Below are positions 1 to 9,073 of a stretch of 37,821 bases of DNA, one piece after another. The stretch covers positions 1-37,821 of the forward strand of contig JANLIC010000060.1 of NCBI GenBank assembly GCA_024654125.1. The letters are read 5' to 3'. Both the position numbers and the translations under genes were made by a program. Position 1 is the first letter of the stretch, and each line of letters opens with the position of its first letter. The notes under the pieces are model-generated. The model had not been told where the DNA came from. It searched no databases and saw only the letters and a program-made list of their open reading frames with translations. The DNA comes from Sulfuricaulis sp. Its GTDB lineage: Bacteria > Pseudomonadota > Gammaproteobacteria > Acidiferrobacterales > Sulfurifustaceae.

Positions 1-145
1 GCGGGCGCATCCCGTTGCGCGGGTCCCTCGGGCGAAGCTCCGGGGCGCCCCCCGTGTAGCGGGGATGCGAACGGCTACGAATGCCGCCGGCCGCCGACAA
101 GACGACGTGTCGGATTTTCACAGTATTCCGGAGGCGGAGGCGTGA
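1..145 (+). other. Leader upstream of murF with diverged copy of the dcw intergenic repeat
   Basis: The frame starting at base 2 is open from the window edge to a TGA at 143-145 that overlaps the murF ATG at 145. The translation (ending DFHSIPEAEA) does not look like a MurE C-terminus, so I do not call it murE. Bases about 35-90 resemble the element found before ftsW and murG: a CCCCG/CGGGG hairpin followed by GGGGATGCGA, then GCCGCC..CGCCGACAA shared with the ftsW-murG copy, then a GGAGGCGGAGG ribosome-binding region. CGCATCCC near base 7 is the inverted complement of GGGATGCG near base 63. It may be only a spacer, or the end of an ORF whose start lies outside the window. Confidence 0.45.
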
Positions 146-1515
146 TGTCCCTCTCGATACTCTCCGATGTCGTGAAGTGCCCTGTCAAGGGGGTTGACGC
201 CGTTTTTACCGGCGTCAGCCACGACACGCGCACCCTGCTATCCGGGGATCTCTATGTCGCCATCAAGGGCGAGCGCTACGACGGGCACAACTTCCTAGCC
301 GAAGCCATCAATGCCGGCGCGGTGGGAGCGATGCTGTCGCGCGACATGGATACGACGCTCCCTTACGTGCGCGTACCCAACACGCGATTGGGACTCGGCA
401 ATCTAGGCGCGTTTTGGCGCAACCAGTTCGGGTATCCCGTCGTTGCCATCACCGGCAGTAACGGCAAGACCACGGCGAAGGAAATGGTCGGGGCCATATT
501 GGGTGAGGACGGGCCGGGATGTGTGACGCGTGGAAATTTCAACAACGAAATCGGCGTGCCGCTCACGCTGGTGCGCATGCGTGCCAGCGATCATTTCGCC
601 GTGATTGAAATGGGCATGAATCATTTTGGCGAGATCGAGTATCTCTCGCAAATGACACGGCCGACCGTAGCGCTCATTCTCAATGCGGGCGAGGCGCATC
701 TGGCCGGTGTCGGCGGAACGGTCGAGGGTGTGGCGCGTGCCAAGGGCGAGATTTTCACTGGCCTGAGAACCGCCGGAACGGCGGTGCTCAATGCTGATGA
801 CGAATATTTTTCTTTCTGGAAGACACTGGTTGGCAAACGTAAGTGCCTGACCTTCGGGCTGGATCACCGGGCGGATGTGACCGGCGAATACCAACTCACC
901 GATTTCGGCAGTCTGATTCATCTTAAAACCACCACCCAAGGAGACATCGATATGCGCGTACCGCTGTTGGGAAGACACAATGTCTTGAATACCCTCGCCA
1001 GCGCGGGTGCCGCCATCGCCGCCGGTGCTTCGCTCGATCAGGTGAAAACCGGGCTTGAAAAACTCAAGACGGTGTCGGGCCGTCTCGAGGTGAAACCGGG
1101 CATCAGTAACTCCCGCATCATTGATGACACCTATAACGCCAATCCCACTTCGGTCGCGGCGGGTCTGCAGGTTCTCAGGGAATTCTCTGGCGAGCGCGTA
1201 CTGGTGCTGGGTGACATGGGTGAACTTGGGCCTTCTTCCGCCGACATTCATTTCCGTGTCGGCGAGCTGGCCGCACGCATCGGCATTCAGCGGTTGTTTG
1301 CCTTCGGCGAGTTTTCGCGTATTGCCGTGGGCGCCTTCGGCAAGGGCGCGCGCCATTTCGAGAGCCACGAAGCACTGGTCGAAGCCCTCGTGGACTGCCT
1401 GCACGCCGATATGACGGTGCTGATCAAGGGCTCACGTGTGATGCGCATGGAACGGATCGTCGCCGGCATCACGAAAAAAACGCCGGCCTCGGCGCCCACC
1501 GGGGGAGGACGCTAG
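145..1515 (+). CDS. murF: UDP-N-acetylmuramoyl-tripeptide--D-alanyl-D-alanine ligase
   Basis: MurF adds D-Ala-D-Ala to the UDP-MurNAc-tripeptide in the cytoplasm, the last soluble step of peptidoglycan precursor synthesis. The protein (456 aa from ATG 145) shows the Mur ligase ATP loop ITGSNGKTT near residue 103, the central-domain NFNNEIGVPLTL and EMGMN motifs, and the C-terminal DDTYNANP and LGDMGELG motifs. Length is normal for the family. The ORF track starts one codon earlier at GTG 142. I prefer ATG 145 because GGAGGCGGAGG at 130-140 would be only one base from the GTG, and ATG 145 overlaps the upstream TGA. The gene ends one base before mraY, consistent with coupled translation in the dcw operon. 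Confidence 0.97.
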   Translation: MSLSILSDVVKCPVKGVDAVFTGVSHDTRTLLSGDLYVAIKGERYDGHNFLAEAINAGAVGAMLSRDMDTTLPYVRVPNTRLGLGNLGAFWRNQFGYPVVAITGSNGKTTAKEMVGAILGEDGPGCVTRGNFNNEIGVPLTLVRMRASDHFAVIEMGMNHFGEIEYLSQMTRPTVALILNAGEAHLAGVGGTVEGVARAKGEIFTGLRTAGTAVLNADDEYFSFWKTLVGKRKCLTFGLDHRADVTGEYQLTDFGSLIHLKTTTQGDIDMRVPLLGRHNVLNTLASAGAAIAAGASLDQVKTGLEKLKTVSGRLEVKPGISNSRIIDDTYNANPTSVAAGLQVLREFSGERVLVLGDMGELGPSSADIHFRVGELAARIGIQRLFAFGEFSRIAVGAFGKGARHFESHEALVEALVDCLHADMTVLIKGSRVMRMERIVAGITKKTPASAPTGGGR

Positions 1516-2598
1516 GTGCTCTTTTATCTCTTCGATATGCTGACGCCGGAATTTTCGTTCCTGAACGTATTCCGCTATATCACGCTGCGGGGAATCCTGG
1601 GCGTTCTGACAGCGCTCCTGATCAGCTTCTGGATCGGACCGGCCATGATCCGTCGCCTAGGCGTGCGTCAGATTGGGCAGACCGTGCGCCAGGACGGTCC
1701 CCAAAGTCATCTCGCCAAGGCCGGTACCCCGACCATGGGCGGGGCGCTGATTCTCGTTTCCATTGCCATCTCTACCTTGCTGTGGGCAGACCTTACTAAC
1801 CGTTTTGTGCTGGCGCTGCTGTTCGCCATCGCGTCCTTTGGAGCGATCGGCTGGGTCGATGACTACAAGAAGATCGTCAACAAGGATCCGCGCGGAATCG
1901 GCGCCAAATCCAAATTTTTCTGGCAGACGGTATCCGGACTCGTGCTCGCGTTGTTTCTGTATTACACCGCCAAGAGTCCGGCGGACACTGCACTCATCGT
2001 CCCGTTATTTAAGAACATCGTCGTCGACTTGGGCCCATTTTATATCCTGCTTGCCTATCTGGTCATCGTTGGCAGCAGCAACGCGGTAAACCTCACGGAC
2101 GGATTGGATGGTCTGGCGATCATGCCGACCGTCATGGTGGCGGCGGCGTTGGGCATCTTTGCCTATGTCATGGGGCATCTAAAATTTTCCGCTTACCTCG
2201 GGTTTCCCTACATCGCCGGCGCCGGTGAGGTGTTGATTTTTTGCGGCGCCATTGTCGGCGCCGGACTCGGTTTTCTATGGTTCAACACCTATCCCGCCAT
2301 GGTGTTTATGGGTGACATCGGCGCGCTGGCGCTTGGCGCGGCGATCGGAACGGTCGCGGTTGTGGTGCGACAGGAAATCGTGCTTTTCATCATGGGCGGG
2401 ATTTTCGTGATGGAGACGGTGTCGGTGATGTTGCAGGTGGTGTCGTTCAAGCTCACGGGCAAGCGCATCTTCCGCATGGCGCCGCTGCACCATCATTTTG
2501 AATTGAAGGGCTGGCCCGAGCCGCGCGTGATCGTGCGCTTCTGGATTATCTCCCTGATTCTCGTGTTGATCGGTTTGGCGACATTGAAGATTCGGTAG
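1516..2598 (+). CDS. mraY: Phospho-N-acetylmuramoyl-pentapeptide-transferase
   Basis: MraY transfers phospho-MurNAc-pentapeptide from UDP to undecaprenyl phosphate at the inner membrane, giving lipid I. The 360-aa protein equals the E. coli length and is highly hydrophobic with about ten membrane segments. Signature motifs are present: GWVDDYKK with the paired catalytic aspartates, [13 protein letters not shown], and the cytoplasmic APLHHHFE histidine loop. The start is GTG, immediately after the murF stop, with GGGGGAGGA in the end of murF as ribosome-binding site. It sits between murF and murD as in the canonical dcw order. Confidence 0.97.
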   Translation: MLFYLFDMLTPEFSFLNVFRYITLRGILGVLTALLISFWIGPAMIRRLGVRQIGQTVRQDGPQSHLAKAGTPTMGGALILVSIAISTLLWADLTNRFVLALLFAIASFGAIGWVDDYKKIVNKDPRGIGAKSKFFWQTVSGLVLALFLYYTAKSPADTALIVPLFKNIVVDLGPFYILLAYLVIVGSSNAVNLTDGLDGLAIMPTVMVAAALGIFAYVMGHLKFSAYLGFPYIAGAGEVLIFCGAIVGAGLGFLWFNTYPAMVFMGDIGALALGAAIGTVAVVVRQEIVLFIMGGIFVMETVSVMLQVVSFKLTGKRIFRMAPLHHHFELKGWPEPRVIVRFWIISLILVLIGLATLKIR

Positions 2599-2605
2599 AA
2601 ATGAA

Positions 2606-2675
2606 AGCGCGCGCAGCGCGCCTCGGCTCGCCCCCTTCTCCCCTTGTGGGAGAAGGGATGGGGACGAGGGGAAAG
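2606..2675 (+). repeat. Inverted-repeat element in mraY-murD gap
   Basis: The gap contains CCCTTCTCCC (2633-2642) and GGGAGAAGGG (2648-2657), a perfect 10-bp inverted repeat with a 5-base loop. It is preceded by a smaller GCGCGC/GCGCGC hairpin near 2606-2620. This layout is typical of dispersed palindromic intergenic repeats in proteobacteria. A related C/T-rich hairpin lies between ftsA and ftsZ. It stays in frame with murD, so the long ORF of the track reads through it. Confidence 0.7.
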
Positions 2676-2684
2676 GCAAACGAG

Positions 2685-4046
2685 ATGACATTGGCAATGA
2701 CGAAGACGATGATGGAGACAAAACGTGCGCTGGTGGTGGGCCTCGGCATCACGGGATTTTCCTGTGTGCGCCATCTCATCGCGCGCGGCCATGACGTCAC
2801 CGTGGTCGATACGCGTGAACAACCGCCGAAGCTTGAGGAACTCCGACGCGAGTTTCCGCAAGTGGCGGTGCATACCGGCGGTTTGTCGCCCGCGCTCTTC
2901 GACGATCCCGGCCTACTCGTGATGAGCCCCGGAGTCTCGGTCAAAGAACCGGAAATTGCACGCGTGCTGGAGCACGGCGCGGAAGTGATCGGTGACATCG
3001 AGCTGTTTGCGCGTGAGGCAACCGCGCCGGTCATCGCCGTGACCGGCACCAACGGCAAGAGCACCGTCACCGCGCTGTCCGGAGCGATGTGCCGGCAAGC
3101 GGGCCTCAAGACCGCCGTCGGCGGCAACATCGGCGTTCCGGCGCTGTCATTGCTCACGGGTAGCGAGCCAGATGTCTACGTCCTCGAACTCTCAAGTTTC
3201 CAGCTGGAGACGACGACCAGCCTCAATGCCCGCGCTGCCGCGGTGCTCAACATCACCATGGACCACATGGACCGTTACCGCGATCTGGACGAGTATGCCA
3301 GTGCCAAGGAAAGAATCTTCCGCGGCAACGGCACCATGGTCATTAACGCCGACGATCCCCGCGTTATGCGCCTGCGACAGTCGGGCCGCCGCGTGGTCTG
3401 TTTCGGGCTCGGCCGCCCGCTGGAAGCGCAAGATTACGGTCTCGAAGAAAACCACGGCGAGACCTGGCTCGTGCACGGAAAGCAGCCGCTCATGCCGGCA
3501 CGCGAAGTACCCCTCGCCGGACGGTATAACCTGGCCAACGTGCTTGCCGCCATGGCGCTGGCCGAAACTGCTGGTGTGGCGCCCGCCACAGCTGTCACGG
3601 CCGTGCAGAAATTCAAGGGACTCAAACACCGCACCGAATTTGTCACGGAGCGCGACCGCGTGCGTTGGTACGACGACTCGAAAGGAACGAATGTCGGCGC
3701 CACCGTGGCGGCCCTCGACGGCATGTCCTCGCCGGTGATTCTCATCGCCGGGGGTGACGGGAAAGGTCAGGATTTCAGCGATTTGAAACCGGTTTGTTCC
3801 CGCCGCGCGCGCGCGGTGGTGCTCCTCGGGCGCGACGCGCCGCGCATCGAAGCGGCGCTCGGTAAGACCGTGCCGGTACATCACGTGAAAACCATGCGTG
3901 ACGCCGTGCGCACTGCCAGAGAACTGGCGCAGCCAGGCGACACGGTGCTGCTTTCGCCCGCCTGCGCCAGCTTCGACATGTTCCGCAATTACGAACACCG
4001 CGCGGAAGTTTTCCGTGACGCCGTGAAAGAGGAATTAGCGACATGA
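2685..4046 (+). CDS. murD: UDP-N-acetylmuramoyl-L-alanine--D-glutamate ligase
   Basis: MurD adds D-glutamate to UDP-MurNAc-L-Ala in the cytoplasm. It shows the N-terminal Rossmann stretch VVGLGITGFSC, the ATP loop ITGTNGKSTVTAL, GGNIGVPAL, and ELSSFQLETT, and ends in the family-typical LLSPACASFDMF region. The ORF track begins at 2601, but its first 28 residues are encoded by the palindromic repeat and have no counterpart in MurD. I chose ATG 2685 (453 aa), preceded by GAGGGGAAAGG. ATG 2709 or 2712 is also possible and closer to the usual length of about 440-450. The stop overlaps the ATG of the next small ORF. Confidence 0.95.
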   Translation: MTLAMTKTMMETKRALVVGLGITGFSCVRHLIARGHDVTVVDTREQPPKLEELRREFPQVAVHTGGLSPALFDDPGLLVMSPGVSVKEPEIARVLEHGAEVIGDIELFAREATAPVIAVTGTNGKSTVTALSGAMCRQAGLKTAVGGNIGVPALSLLTGSEPDVYVLELSSFQLETTTSLNARAAAVLNITMDHMDRYRDLDEYASAKERIFRGNGTMVINADDPRVMRLRQSGRRVVCFGLGRPLEAQDYGLEENHGETWLVHGKQPLMPAREVPLAGRYNLANVLAAMALAETAGVAPATAVTAVQKFKGLKHRTEFVTERDRVRWYDDSKGTNVGATVAALDGMSSPVILIAGGDGKGQDFSDLKPVCSRRARAVVLLGRDAPRIEAALGKTVPVHHVKTMRDAVRTARELAQPGDTVLLSPACASFDMFRNYEHRAEVFRDAVKEELAT

Positions 4047-4300
4047 GCCGCGGAGCAGTAGCCCTTTTCCCGAGTGGGGGTGCGAGCGCGAGCAGGGAGC
4101 CGGGGCCCCGCGCGGCGCGCGGGGATGCGACCGTCGCGAGTCGCTCGCGGCCACCGGGAAGAACTTCATTCGGTGCGGCGAGATTGATGTGGCTTGAGGC
4201 GGGTATGCATGAGGGCACGCCGGTGGCGACCGGCGAATTGGCGCAGGTCGCCGACGGCATGGGGCGTAAGTTTGGTTCAATCTCACGGAGGCGACCATGA
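4043..4300 (+). CDS. Small bridging ORF between murD and ftsW (doubtful protein)
   Basis: This is an 85-codon open frame whose ATG overlaps the murD stop and whose TGA overlaps the ftsW ATG (4297). I recognise no family. The composition is dominated by Arg, Gly, Ala and Pro, as expected from translating a GC-rich repeat. It shares the peptide RGDATVAS with the small ORF between ftsW and murG because both contain the same 51-bp DNA element in the same frame. It may be a non-functional peptide that keeps ribosomes moving from murD to ftsW, or chance in GC-rich DNA. I would not call it a functional protein without expression data. Confidence 0.25.
   Translation: MSRGAVALFPSGGASASREPGPRAARGDATVASRSRPPGRTSFGAARLMWLEAGMHEGTPVATGELAQVADGMGRKFGSISRRRP
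4090..4140 (+). repeat. 51-bp dcw intergenic repeat, copy before ftsW
   Basis: This 51-bp stretch differs from 5462-5512 at only five positions. Its centre can fold as CCCCGCGC-GGC-GCGCGGGG, and the right part GGGGATGCGACCGT is fully conserved between the copies. A third, more diverged relative lies before murF. No flanking target duplication or transposase is visible. Confidence 0.8.
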
Positions 4301-5463
4301 GCGCCATCATCATGCCGGGTGTCTTGCGTTCGGCCGGTAAAACGCGTCCGGTGTGGGATCAGTGGCTGCTGGGCAGCACCTTTGTTCTATTGGCTGTTGG
4401 CATGATCATGGTTTATTCCTCGTCCATTGCTTATGCCGACCGCGAGATGGGCCACGATGCCTATTTTCTCGCCCGCCATGCCGGCTACACGGTGCTCGGC
4501 CTGGTGTTGATGGCCTTCACCATGCGCACACGCGTGCGCTGGTGGCAAAAACTTGGGCCGTATCTGTTGCTGATCGGTGTCGTCTCGTTGTTCTTGGTTT
4601 TGATTCCGGGCATCGGCGCCACCGTCAATGGCAGTTCGCGCTGGATCCGGCTCGGTATCGTTAACCTGCAGCCCTCGGAGTTCATGAAACTCTTCACGGT
4701 GGTGTATGTCGCCGGTTACCTGGTGCGCAAGCAGGAGACGCTCAGGAATTTCACCCAGGGCATTGTCATGGTCAGTCTGGTGGTGGCGATTATCGGAGCC
4801 CTGCTGTTGATGGAACCCGACATGGGTTCGATGGTGGTGATTGCTGTCACCGTGTTCGCCATGCTGTTTCTCGGCGGGGTGCGCTTCTGGCACTTCTTAA
4901 CGGTACTCAGCGTCGGGATCGGCGGCATGGTGTTGCTCACGATCGTCTCGCCGTATCGCATGGCGCGAGCGACCAGTTTTATGAATCCCTTCGCCGACCC
5001 CTACAACACCGGTTTTCAGCTGGTTCAGGCGCTGATCGCCTTCGGTCGCGGCGAATGGTTGGGGGCCGGCCTCGGGGCGAGCGTGCAAAAGCTATTTTAT
5101 CTCCCGGCGGCTCACACCGATTTCGTATTCGCGGTGCTCGCCGAGGAACTGGGACTTGTCGCCGTGCTCGGGATCATGGCGTTGTTCGGCATCATTATCG
5201 TGCGCGCCTTCGTCATCGCGCGTCAGGCCGAGGCTGTTGGCCAGATTTACAGCGCGCGCCTGGCGCAGGGCATCGGCCTGCTGCTCGGCAGCCAGGCAAT
5301 GATCAACATGGGTGTGAACATGGGTCTGTTACCCACCAAGGGACTGACATTGCCATTCGTGAGTTACGGCGGGTCCAGCCTGCTGGCGAGCTGCATTGCC
5401 ATGGGTCTGCTGCTCTTGATCGGGCGCGAAGTGCGTAACGGTGAATGGAGGGGGGCGGCATGA
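4297..5463 (+). CDS. ftsW: Septal peptidoglycan glycosyltransferase FtsW (SEDS family)
   Basis: FtsW is the SEDS-family integral membrane polymerase that works with FtsI (PBP3) at the division septum. The 388-aa protein has about ten hydrophobic segments and SEDS signatures: MVYSSS near the N-terminus, NGSSRWI followed by QPSEFMKL, the loop PAAHTDFVFAVLAEELG, and LPFVSYGGSS near the C-terminus. The SPY-type segment VSPYRMAR is also present. The start at ATG 4297 has ACGGAGG as ribosome-binding site and is 4 bp inside the preceding small ORF. Position between murD and murG identifies it as FtsW and not RodA. Confidence 0.96.
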   Translation: MSAIIMPGVLRSAGKTRPVWDQWLLGSTFVLLAVGMIMVYSSSIAYADREMGHDAYFLARHAGYTVLGLVLMAFTMRTRVRWWQKLGPYLLLIGVVSLFLVLIPGIGATVNGSSRWIRLGIVNLQPSEFMKLFTVVYVAGYLVRKQETLRNFTQGIVMVSLVVAIIGALLLMEPDMGSMVVIAVTVFAMLFLGGVRFWHFLTVLSVGIGGMVLLTIVSPYRMARATSFMNPFADPYNTGFQLVQALIAFGRGEWLGAGLGASVQKLFYLPAAHTDFVFAVLAEELGLVAVLGIMALFGIIIVRAFVIARQAEAVGQIYSARLAQGIGLLLGSQAMINMGVNMGLLPTKGLTLPFVSYGGSSLLASCIAMGLLLLIGREVRNGEWRGAA

Positions 5464-5576
5464 GCAGGGTGCAGGGGCCACGCGCGCCGCGCGGGGATGC
5501 GACCGTGGCGAGCGCCGCCAGACGCCGACAACGCGGTGTACAGAGCAGTTCCGAAACTATCGGAGGCGGAGGATGA
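5460..5576 (+). CDS. Small bridging ORF between ftsW and murG (doubtful protein)
   Basis: This is a 38-codon frame not in the ORF track. ATG 5460 overlaps the ftsW TGA, and its TGA (5574-5576) overlaps the murG ATG at 5573. The peptide begins MSRVQGPRAPRGDATVAS and shares RGDATVAS with the murD-ftsW bridging ORF. No family is recognised. GGAGGCGGAGG, the murG ribosome-binding site, lies inside its last codons. The most economical reading is a translated spacer that preserves translational coupling. A functional peptide is not excluded. Confidence 0.25.
   Translation: MSRVQGPRAPRGDATVASAARRRQRGVQSSSETIGGGG
5462..5512 (+). repeat. 51-bp dcw intergenic repeat, copy before murG
   Basis: This is the second clear copy of the element at 4090-4140 (46 of 51 bases identical). 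It begins inside the ftsW stop codon. The sequence following it (GCCGCC..CGCCGACAA, then GGAGGCGGAGG) also resembles the leader before murF, so the murF and murG leaders share more than the 51-bp core. Confidence 0.8.
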
Positions 5577-6658
5577 GCTGCGTGCTGATCATGGCGGGCG
5601 GAACCGGCGGTCACGTTTTTCCGGGACTGGCCGTGGCGCGCCGGTTGCTGGAGAAGCGCGTACAGGTCGTGTGGCTGGGCACACGCCGGGGGCTGGAGGC
5701 GCATGCGGTGCCGGCCTCGGGACTCGCCATCGACATGGAATGGTTGACGATCCAGGGAGTGCGCCGCCAGGGTTTGCTGCGCTGGTGGTTGTTTCCGTTC
5801 ACGCTTCTGTATTCCATGGCGCAGGCCTTGCGCGTACTGCGCCGGCGCAAACCCGACGCCGTGCTGTCGCTCGGCGGCTTTGTCGCAGGACCCGGTGGAT
5901 TGATGGCGTCCTTGCTGGGAATGCCACTGGTAATCCACGAGGCGAATGCGATACCCGGAATGACCAACAAATGGCTGGCGCCGCTCGCCGACCGGGTGTT
6001 GAGCGGGTTCCCCAACGTCTTCGGCCGGCATGTCGTGGCGCGCCCCGTGGGTAACCCGGTGCGTGACGAGATCGCCGCCATTGCACCGCCGGAAGAGCGG
6101 CTGGTATCTCGCCGCGGAACCCTCCGTTTACTCATCGTCGGCGGCAGTCAGGGTGCCAAAATCTTCAATGAAATTGTCCCCGAGTCGGTGCAGGAATTGC
6201 CCGCTTACGTCCAGCTGGAAATCTGGCATCAATGCGGACGTCATCAAACGGAATCGGTGCAACGTGCTTACGGTGACGTGCCAGCCAAAGTGACAGAGTT
6301 CATCGACGACATGGCGCAGGCCTACGCTTGGGCGGACGTGGTGCTGTGCCGCGCCGGGGCCATGACGATAGCTGAAATTGCCGCCTCCGGTTCCGCGGCC
6401 ATACTGGTTCCCTACCTCTACGCCGTGGACGATCACCAGACTCTGAACGCACAGTTTCTGACCGAGCGCGACGCGGCGGTGCTGGTGCCGCCCGCGGAAT
6501 TCAACCGCGCGCGCGTCCGGGAGTTGCTCAGCGGTTTTGCCGGCAACCGCGAGCTGCTGCTCAAGCTGGCGCGCGCTGCACGCCATCTGGCGGTGACGGA
6601 CGCTGCCGAGACCGTAGCGAATATTTGCTTAGAGTTGGCAGAGGCGCACCATGCGTGA
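5573..6658 (+). CDS. murG: UDP-GlcNAc:lipid I N-acetylglucosaminyltransferase
   Basis: MurG (GT28 family, GT-B fold) adds GlcNAc to lipid I on the cytoplasmic face of the inner membrane, giving lipid II. From ATG 5573 the protein is 361 aa, close to E. coli MurG (355). It shows the N-terminal glycine loop [32 protein letters not shown], the second-domain [11 protein letters not shown], and the UDP-GlcNAc-binding [11 protein letters not shown]. The ORF track starts at 5441, but the first 44 residues come from ftsW and repeat sequence read out of frame. The chosen start follows GGAGGCGGAGG. It overlaps murC by 8 bp. Confidence 0.96.
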   Translation: MSCVLIMAGGTGGHVFPGLAVARRLLEKRVQVVWLGTRRGLEAHAVPASGLAIDMEWLTIQGVRRQGLLRWWLFPFTLLYSMAQALRVLRRRKPDAVLSLGGFVAGPGGLMASLLGMPLVIHEANAIPGMTNKWLAPLADRVLSGFPNVFGRHVVARPVGNPVRDEIAAIAPPEERLVSRRGTLRLLIVGGSQGAKIFNEIVPESVQELPAYVQLEIWHQCGRHQTESVQRAYGDVPAKVTEFIDDMAQAYAWADVVLCRAGAMTIAEIAASGSAAILVPYLYAVDDHQTLNAQFLTERDAAVLVPPAEFNRARVRELLSGFAGNRELLLKLARAARHLAVTDAAETVANICLELAEAHHA

Positions 6659-8054
6659 CCGTGTGAAACGCGTGCATTTTGTCGGCATCGGCGGCGTCGG
6701 CATGTGCGGCATCGCCGAGGTGCTGCACAATCTCCAGTTCGAGGTGTCCGGATCGGACGTGCGCGAGTCTCCCAACACCCGTCATCTGGCTTCCCTCGGC
6801 GTCAAGGTCGCCATCGGTCACGATCCGCAACTGGTCAAGGCGGTGGATGTGGTGGTGATGTCATCCGCCGTGGACGAAGCAAATTCGGAAGTGCGCGCGG
6901 CGCGCCAGTCCAAGATACCGGTGATTCCGCGTGCCGAGATGCTGGGTGAGCTGATGCGCCTGCAACGCGGGATCGCCATTGCCGGCACCCACGGCAAAAC
7001 CACGACCACCAGCCTGGTGGCCAGTTGCCTGGCCGAGGGCGGGCTCGACCCGACCTTCGTGATCGGCGGGCGGCTCAACAGCGCCGGTACGCACGCACGA
7101 CTCGGCCGCGGGCAGTACCTGGTCGCGGAAGCCGATGAAAGCGACGCCTCGTTTCTGCATCTGTCTCCCTTCATGGCGGTGGTGACCAATATCGATGCCG
7201 ATCACATGGCCACCTACGGCGGTGATTTTGGGCGGCTCAAGCAGGCCTTCGTCGATTTTTTGCAGCAGCTGCCGTTCTACGGCCTGGCCGTTCTGTGTCT
7301 CGAAGATCCGGTGGTGCGCGAGATTATCCCGCAAGTGCATCGTCCGGTACTGACTTATGGCATCGCATCCCCGGCCGATCTGCGCGCCGTGAATATCCGC
7401 CAGCAAGAAACCCGGATGCATTTCACCGTCGAACTGCGCGGACAGAAAAACTGGCTTACCGTCGAGCTCAACCTGCCGGGACAGCACAACGTGCTGAATG
7501 CGCTTGCGGCCATCGCCATCGCCCACGAGCTGGGCGTAAAAGAATCGTCCATCTCTAGTGCACTTGCCGGCTTTGGCGGCATCGCACGGCGCTTCCAGAT
7601 CAATGGGCGCCTCTCACGCAACGGCGGAGACGTGATCCTGGTAGACGATTACGCGCATCATCCGCGCGAAATTGCCGCGACCATTGCGGCGGTGCGTGCC
7701 AGTTGGCCGCCGCGCCGGCTGGTTGTCGTGTTCCAGCCGCATCGCTATACGCGCACGCATGACTTGCTGGACGACTTCAGCTTGGTGCTGGCCGAGATCG
7801 ATGCGCTCATCGTTACCGAGGTCTATGCCGCGGGCGAGCCGCCCATCAGCGGGGCGGACGGCCGCGCGCTATGCCGCGCGATCCACGCGCGCGGCAAGAC
7901 CGAACCGATTTTTTTGGAAGAGGTGAGCGCACTCCCGCAGGCCCTGGACGACGTGCTGCAGGGCAACGATGTGCTGCTGACCTTGGGGGCGGGCTCGATC
8001 GGCAATGTCGCTGCCGCGCTTCCACGGTCGCTGGCACAGAGGAGAACCGGATGA
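6651..8054 (+). CDS. murC: UDP-N-acetylmuramate--L-alanine ligase
   Basis: MurC adds the first residue, L-alanine, to UDP-MurNAc. The 467-aa protein has the N-terminal nucleotide-binding motif [16 protein letters not shown], the ATP loop [36 protein letters not shown], and [11 protein letters not shown] in the C-terminal domain. Length is normal. ATG 6651 lies 8 bp inside murG with AGAGGCG upstream, and the stop overlaps the murB ATG. The tight overlaps imply translational coupling of murG, murC and murB. Confidence 0.97.
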   Translation: MRDRVKRVHFVGIGGVGMCGIAEVLHNLQFEVSGSDVRESPNTRHLASLGVKVAIGHDPQLVKAVDVVVMSSAVDEANSEVRAARQSKIPVIPRAEMLGELMRLQRGIAIAGTHGKTTTTSLVASCLAEGGLDPTFVIGGRLNSAGTHARLGRGQYLVAEADESDASFLHLSPFMAVVTNIDADHMATYGGDFGRLKQAFVDFLQQLPFYGLAVLCLEDPVVREIIPQVHRPVLTYGIASPADLRAVNIRQQETRMHFTVELRGQKNWLTVELNLPGQHNVLNALAAIAIAHELGVKESSISSALAGFGGIARRFQINGRLSRNGGDVILVDDYAHHPREIAATIAAVRASWPPRRLVVVFQPHRYTRTHDLLDDFSLVLAEIDALIVTEVYAAGEPPISGADGRALCRAIHARGKTEPIFLEEVSALPQALDDVLQGNDVLLTLGAGSIGNVAAALPRSLAQRRTG

Positions 8055-8950
8055 TGTCGGCCAAATCCAACACAAACCTGCGCGGCCAGCTGCTCGTTAA
8101 CGAGCCGATGTCGCGCCATACCAGCTGGCGCGTTGGCGGACCGGCGGACCGGCTTTACATTCCGGCGGATCTCGACGATCTCGCAATTTTTCTTGCCACG
8201 CTGCCGTCTCAGGAACCGGTGCACTGGGTCGGACTGGGAAGCAACCTGCTGGTGCGCGAAGGAGGCGTGCGCGGAGCGGTCATTGTCACCAGCGGCGCCT
8301 TGAGCGGACTGAGTATCCTGGATACCGGTATGGTGCGTGCCGAGGCCGGCGTGCCCAGCGCCAAGGTGGCGCGATTCTGTGCCGAGCGAGAATTGGTGGG
8401 CGCGGAATTTCTCGCCGGCATTCCCGGCACGGTCGGCGGGGCGCTGGCCATGAACGCCGGCGCCTTCGGAGGCGAAACCTGGAAGATCGTAGAGGCGGTA
8501 GAAACCATCGATCATCATGGCGAACGTCGGACGCGTCGTCCCGGGGATTACAAAGTCGATTACCGCCACGTCGCCGGGCCCGTGGGTGAATGGTTCGTGG
8601 CCGCGCATTTCCGACTCGCGCCGGGGGATACCGCGAATGGCAAAACACTTATCAAGACCTTGCTCGCGAAGCGCAGTGCCACGCAGCCGACACAGCTGCC
8701 GAATGCCGGATCGGTTTTCAAAAATCCACCCGGAGATCACGCGGCACGCCTGATCGAAGCCAGCGGACTGAAGGGAATCTGCGAGGGCAAGGCCTGCGTT
8801 TCCAATCTACACGCGAATTTCATCGTCAACCAGGGCGGCGCGACGGCGGCCGATATCGAACGATTGATTTCCAGGATTCAGGCCACGGTGGAAAACCTGC
8901 ATGGCATCACGTTGGAACCCGAGGTGCGGGTGATCGGTGAAAGGGCTTAG
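8051..8950 (+). CDS. murB: UDP-N-acetylenolpyruvoylglucosamine reductase
   Basis: MurB is the FAD-dependent, NADPH-using reductase that makes UDP-MurNAc. From ATG 8051 the protein is 299 aa, shorter than E. coli MurB (342) and of the length of the type II enzymes. FAD-binding signatures are [10 protein letters not shown] and [21 protein letters not shown]. The catalytic serine lies in NAGSVFKNP, and the C-terminus ends in [10 protein letters not shown]. The track ORF begins 60 codons upstream inside murC. ATG 8051 overlaps the murC stop and has GAGGAGA as ribosome-binding site. A second ATG follows directly and could be used. Confidence 0.96.
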   Translation: MMSAKSNTNLRGQLLVNEPMSRHTSWRVGGPADRLYIPADLDDLAIFLATLPSQEPVHWVGLGSNLLVREGGVRGAVIVTSGALSGLSILDTGMVRAEAGVPSAKVARFCAERELVGAEFLAGIPGTVGGALAMNAGAFGGETWKIVEAVETIDHHGERRTRRPGDYKVDYRHVAGPVGEWFVAAHFRLAPGDTANGKTLIKTLLAKRSATQPTQLPNAGSVFKNPPGDHAARLIEASGLKGICEGKACVSNLHANFIVNQGGATAADIERLISRIQATVENLHGITLEPEVRVIGERA

Positions 8951-8968
8951 TAATAATTTGGAACGCAA

Positions 8969-9073
8969 ATGAACGCAGATAAACAGCATGCGCAGATAAA
9001 TGCAGATTTTTCAGAGAAAAATCTTGGCGTGATTCTAGGAAAGATTTTTATTTTTCCATCTATCTGCGTTCAT
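8969..9073 (+). repeat. Dispersed inverted-repeat element in murB-ddl gap
   Basis: ATGAACGCAGATA (8969-8981) and TATCTGCGTTCAT (9061-9073) are perfect 13-bp inverted arms. Degenerate copies (GCAGATAAATGCAGAT on the left, ATCTGCATTCACC on the right) lie nearby. The wording resembles a dispersed intergenic repeat that I recall from many proteobacterial genomes. Inside are two mutually exclusive hairpins: GATTTTTC-AGA-GAAAAATC (9005-9023) and AAAAATCTT/AAGATTTTT (9017-9049), the latter followed by ATTTTT. The 169-bp gap is AT-rich and unusual in an otherwise abutting gene cluster. Confidence 0.75.

Noticed and set aside
1-145. Calling the first 145 bases the end of murE
   Set aside because: The frame is open and overlaps the murF start, but its residues do not resemble a MurE C-terminus and the DNA resembles the dcw repeat spacers.
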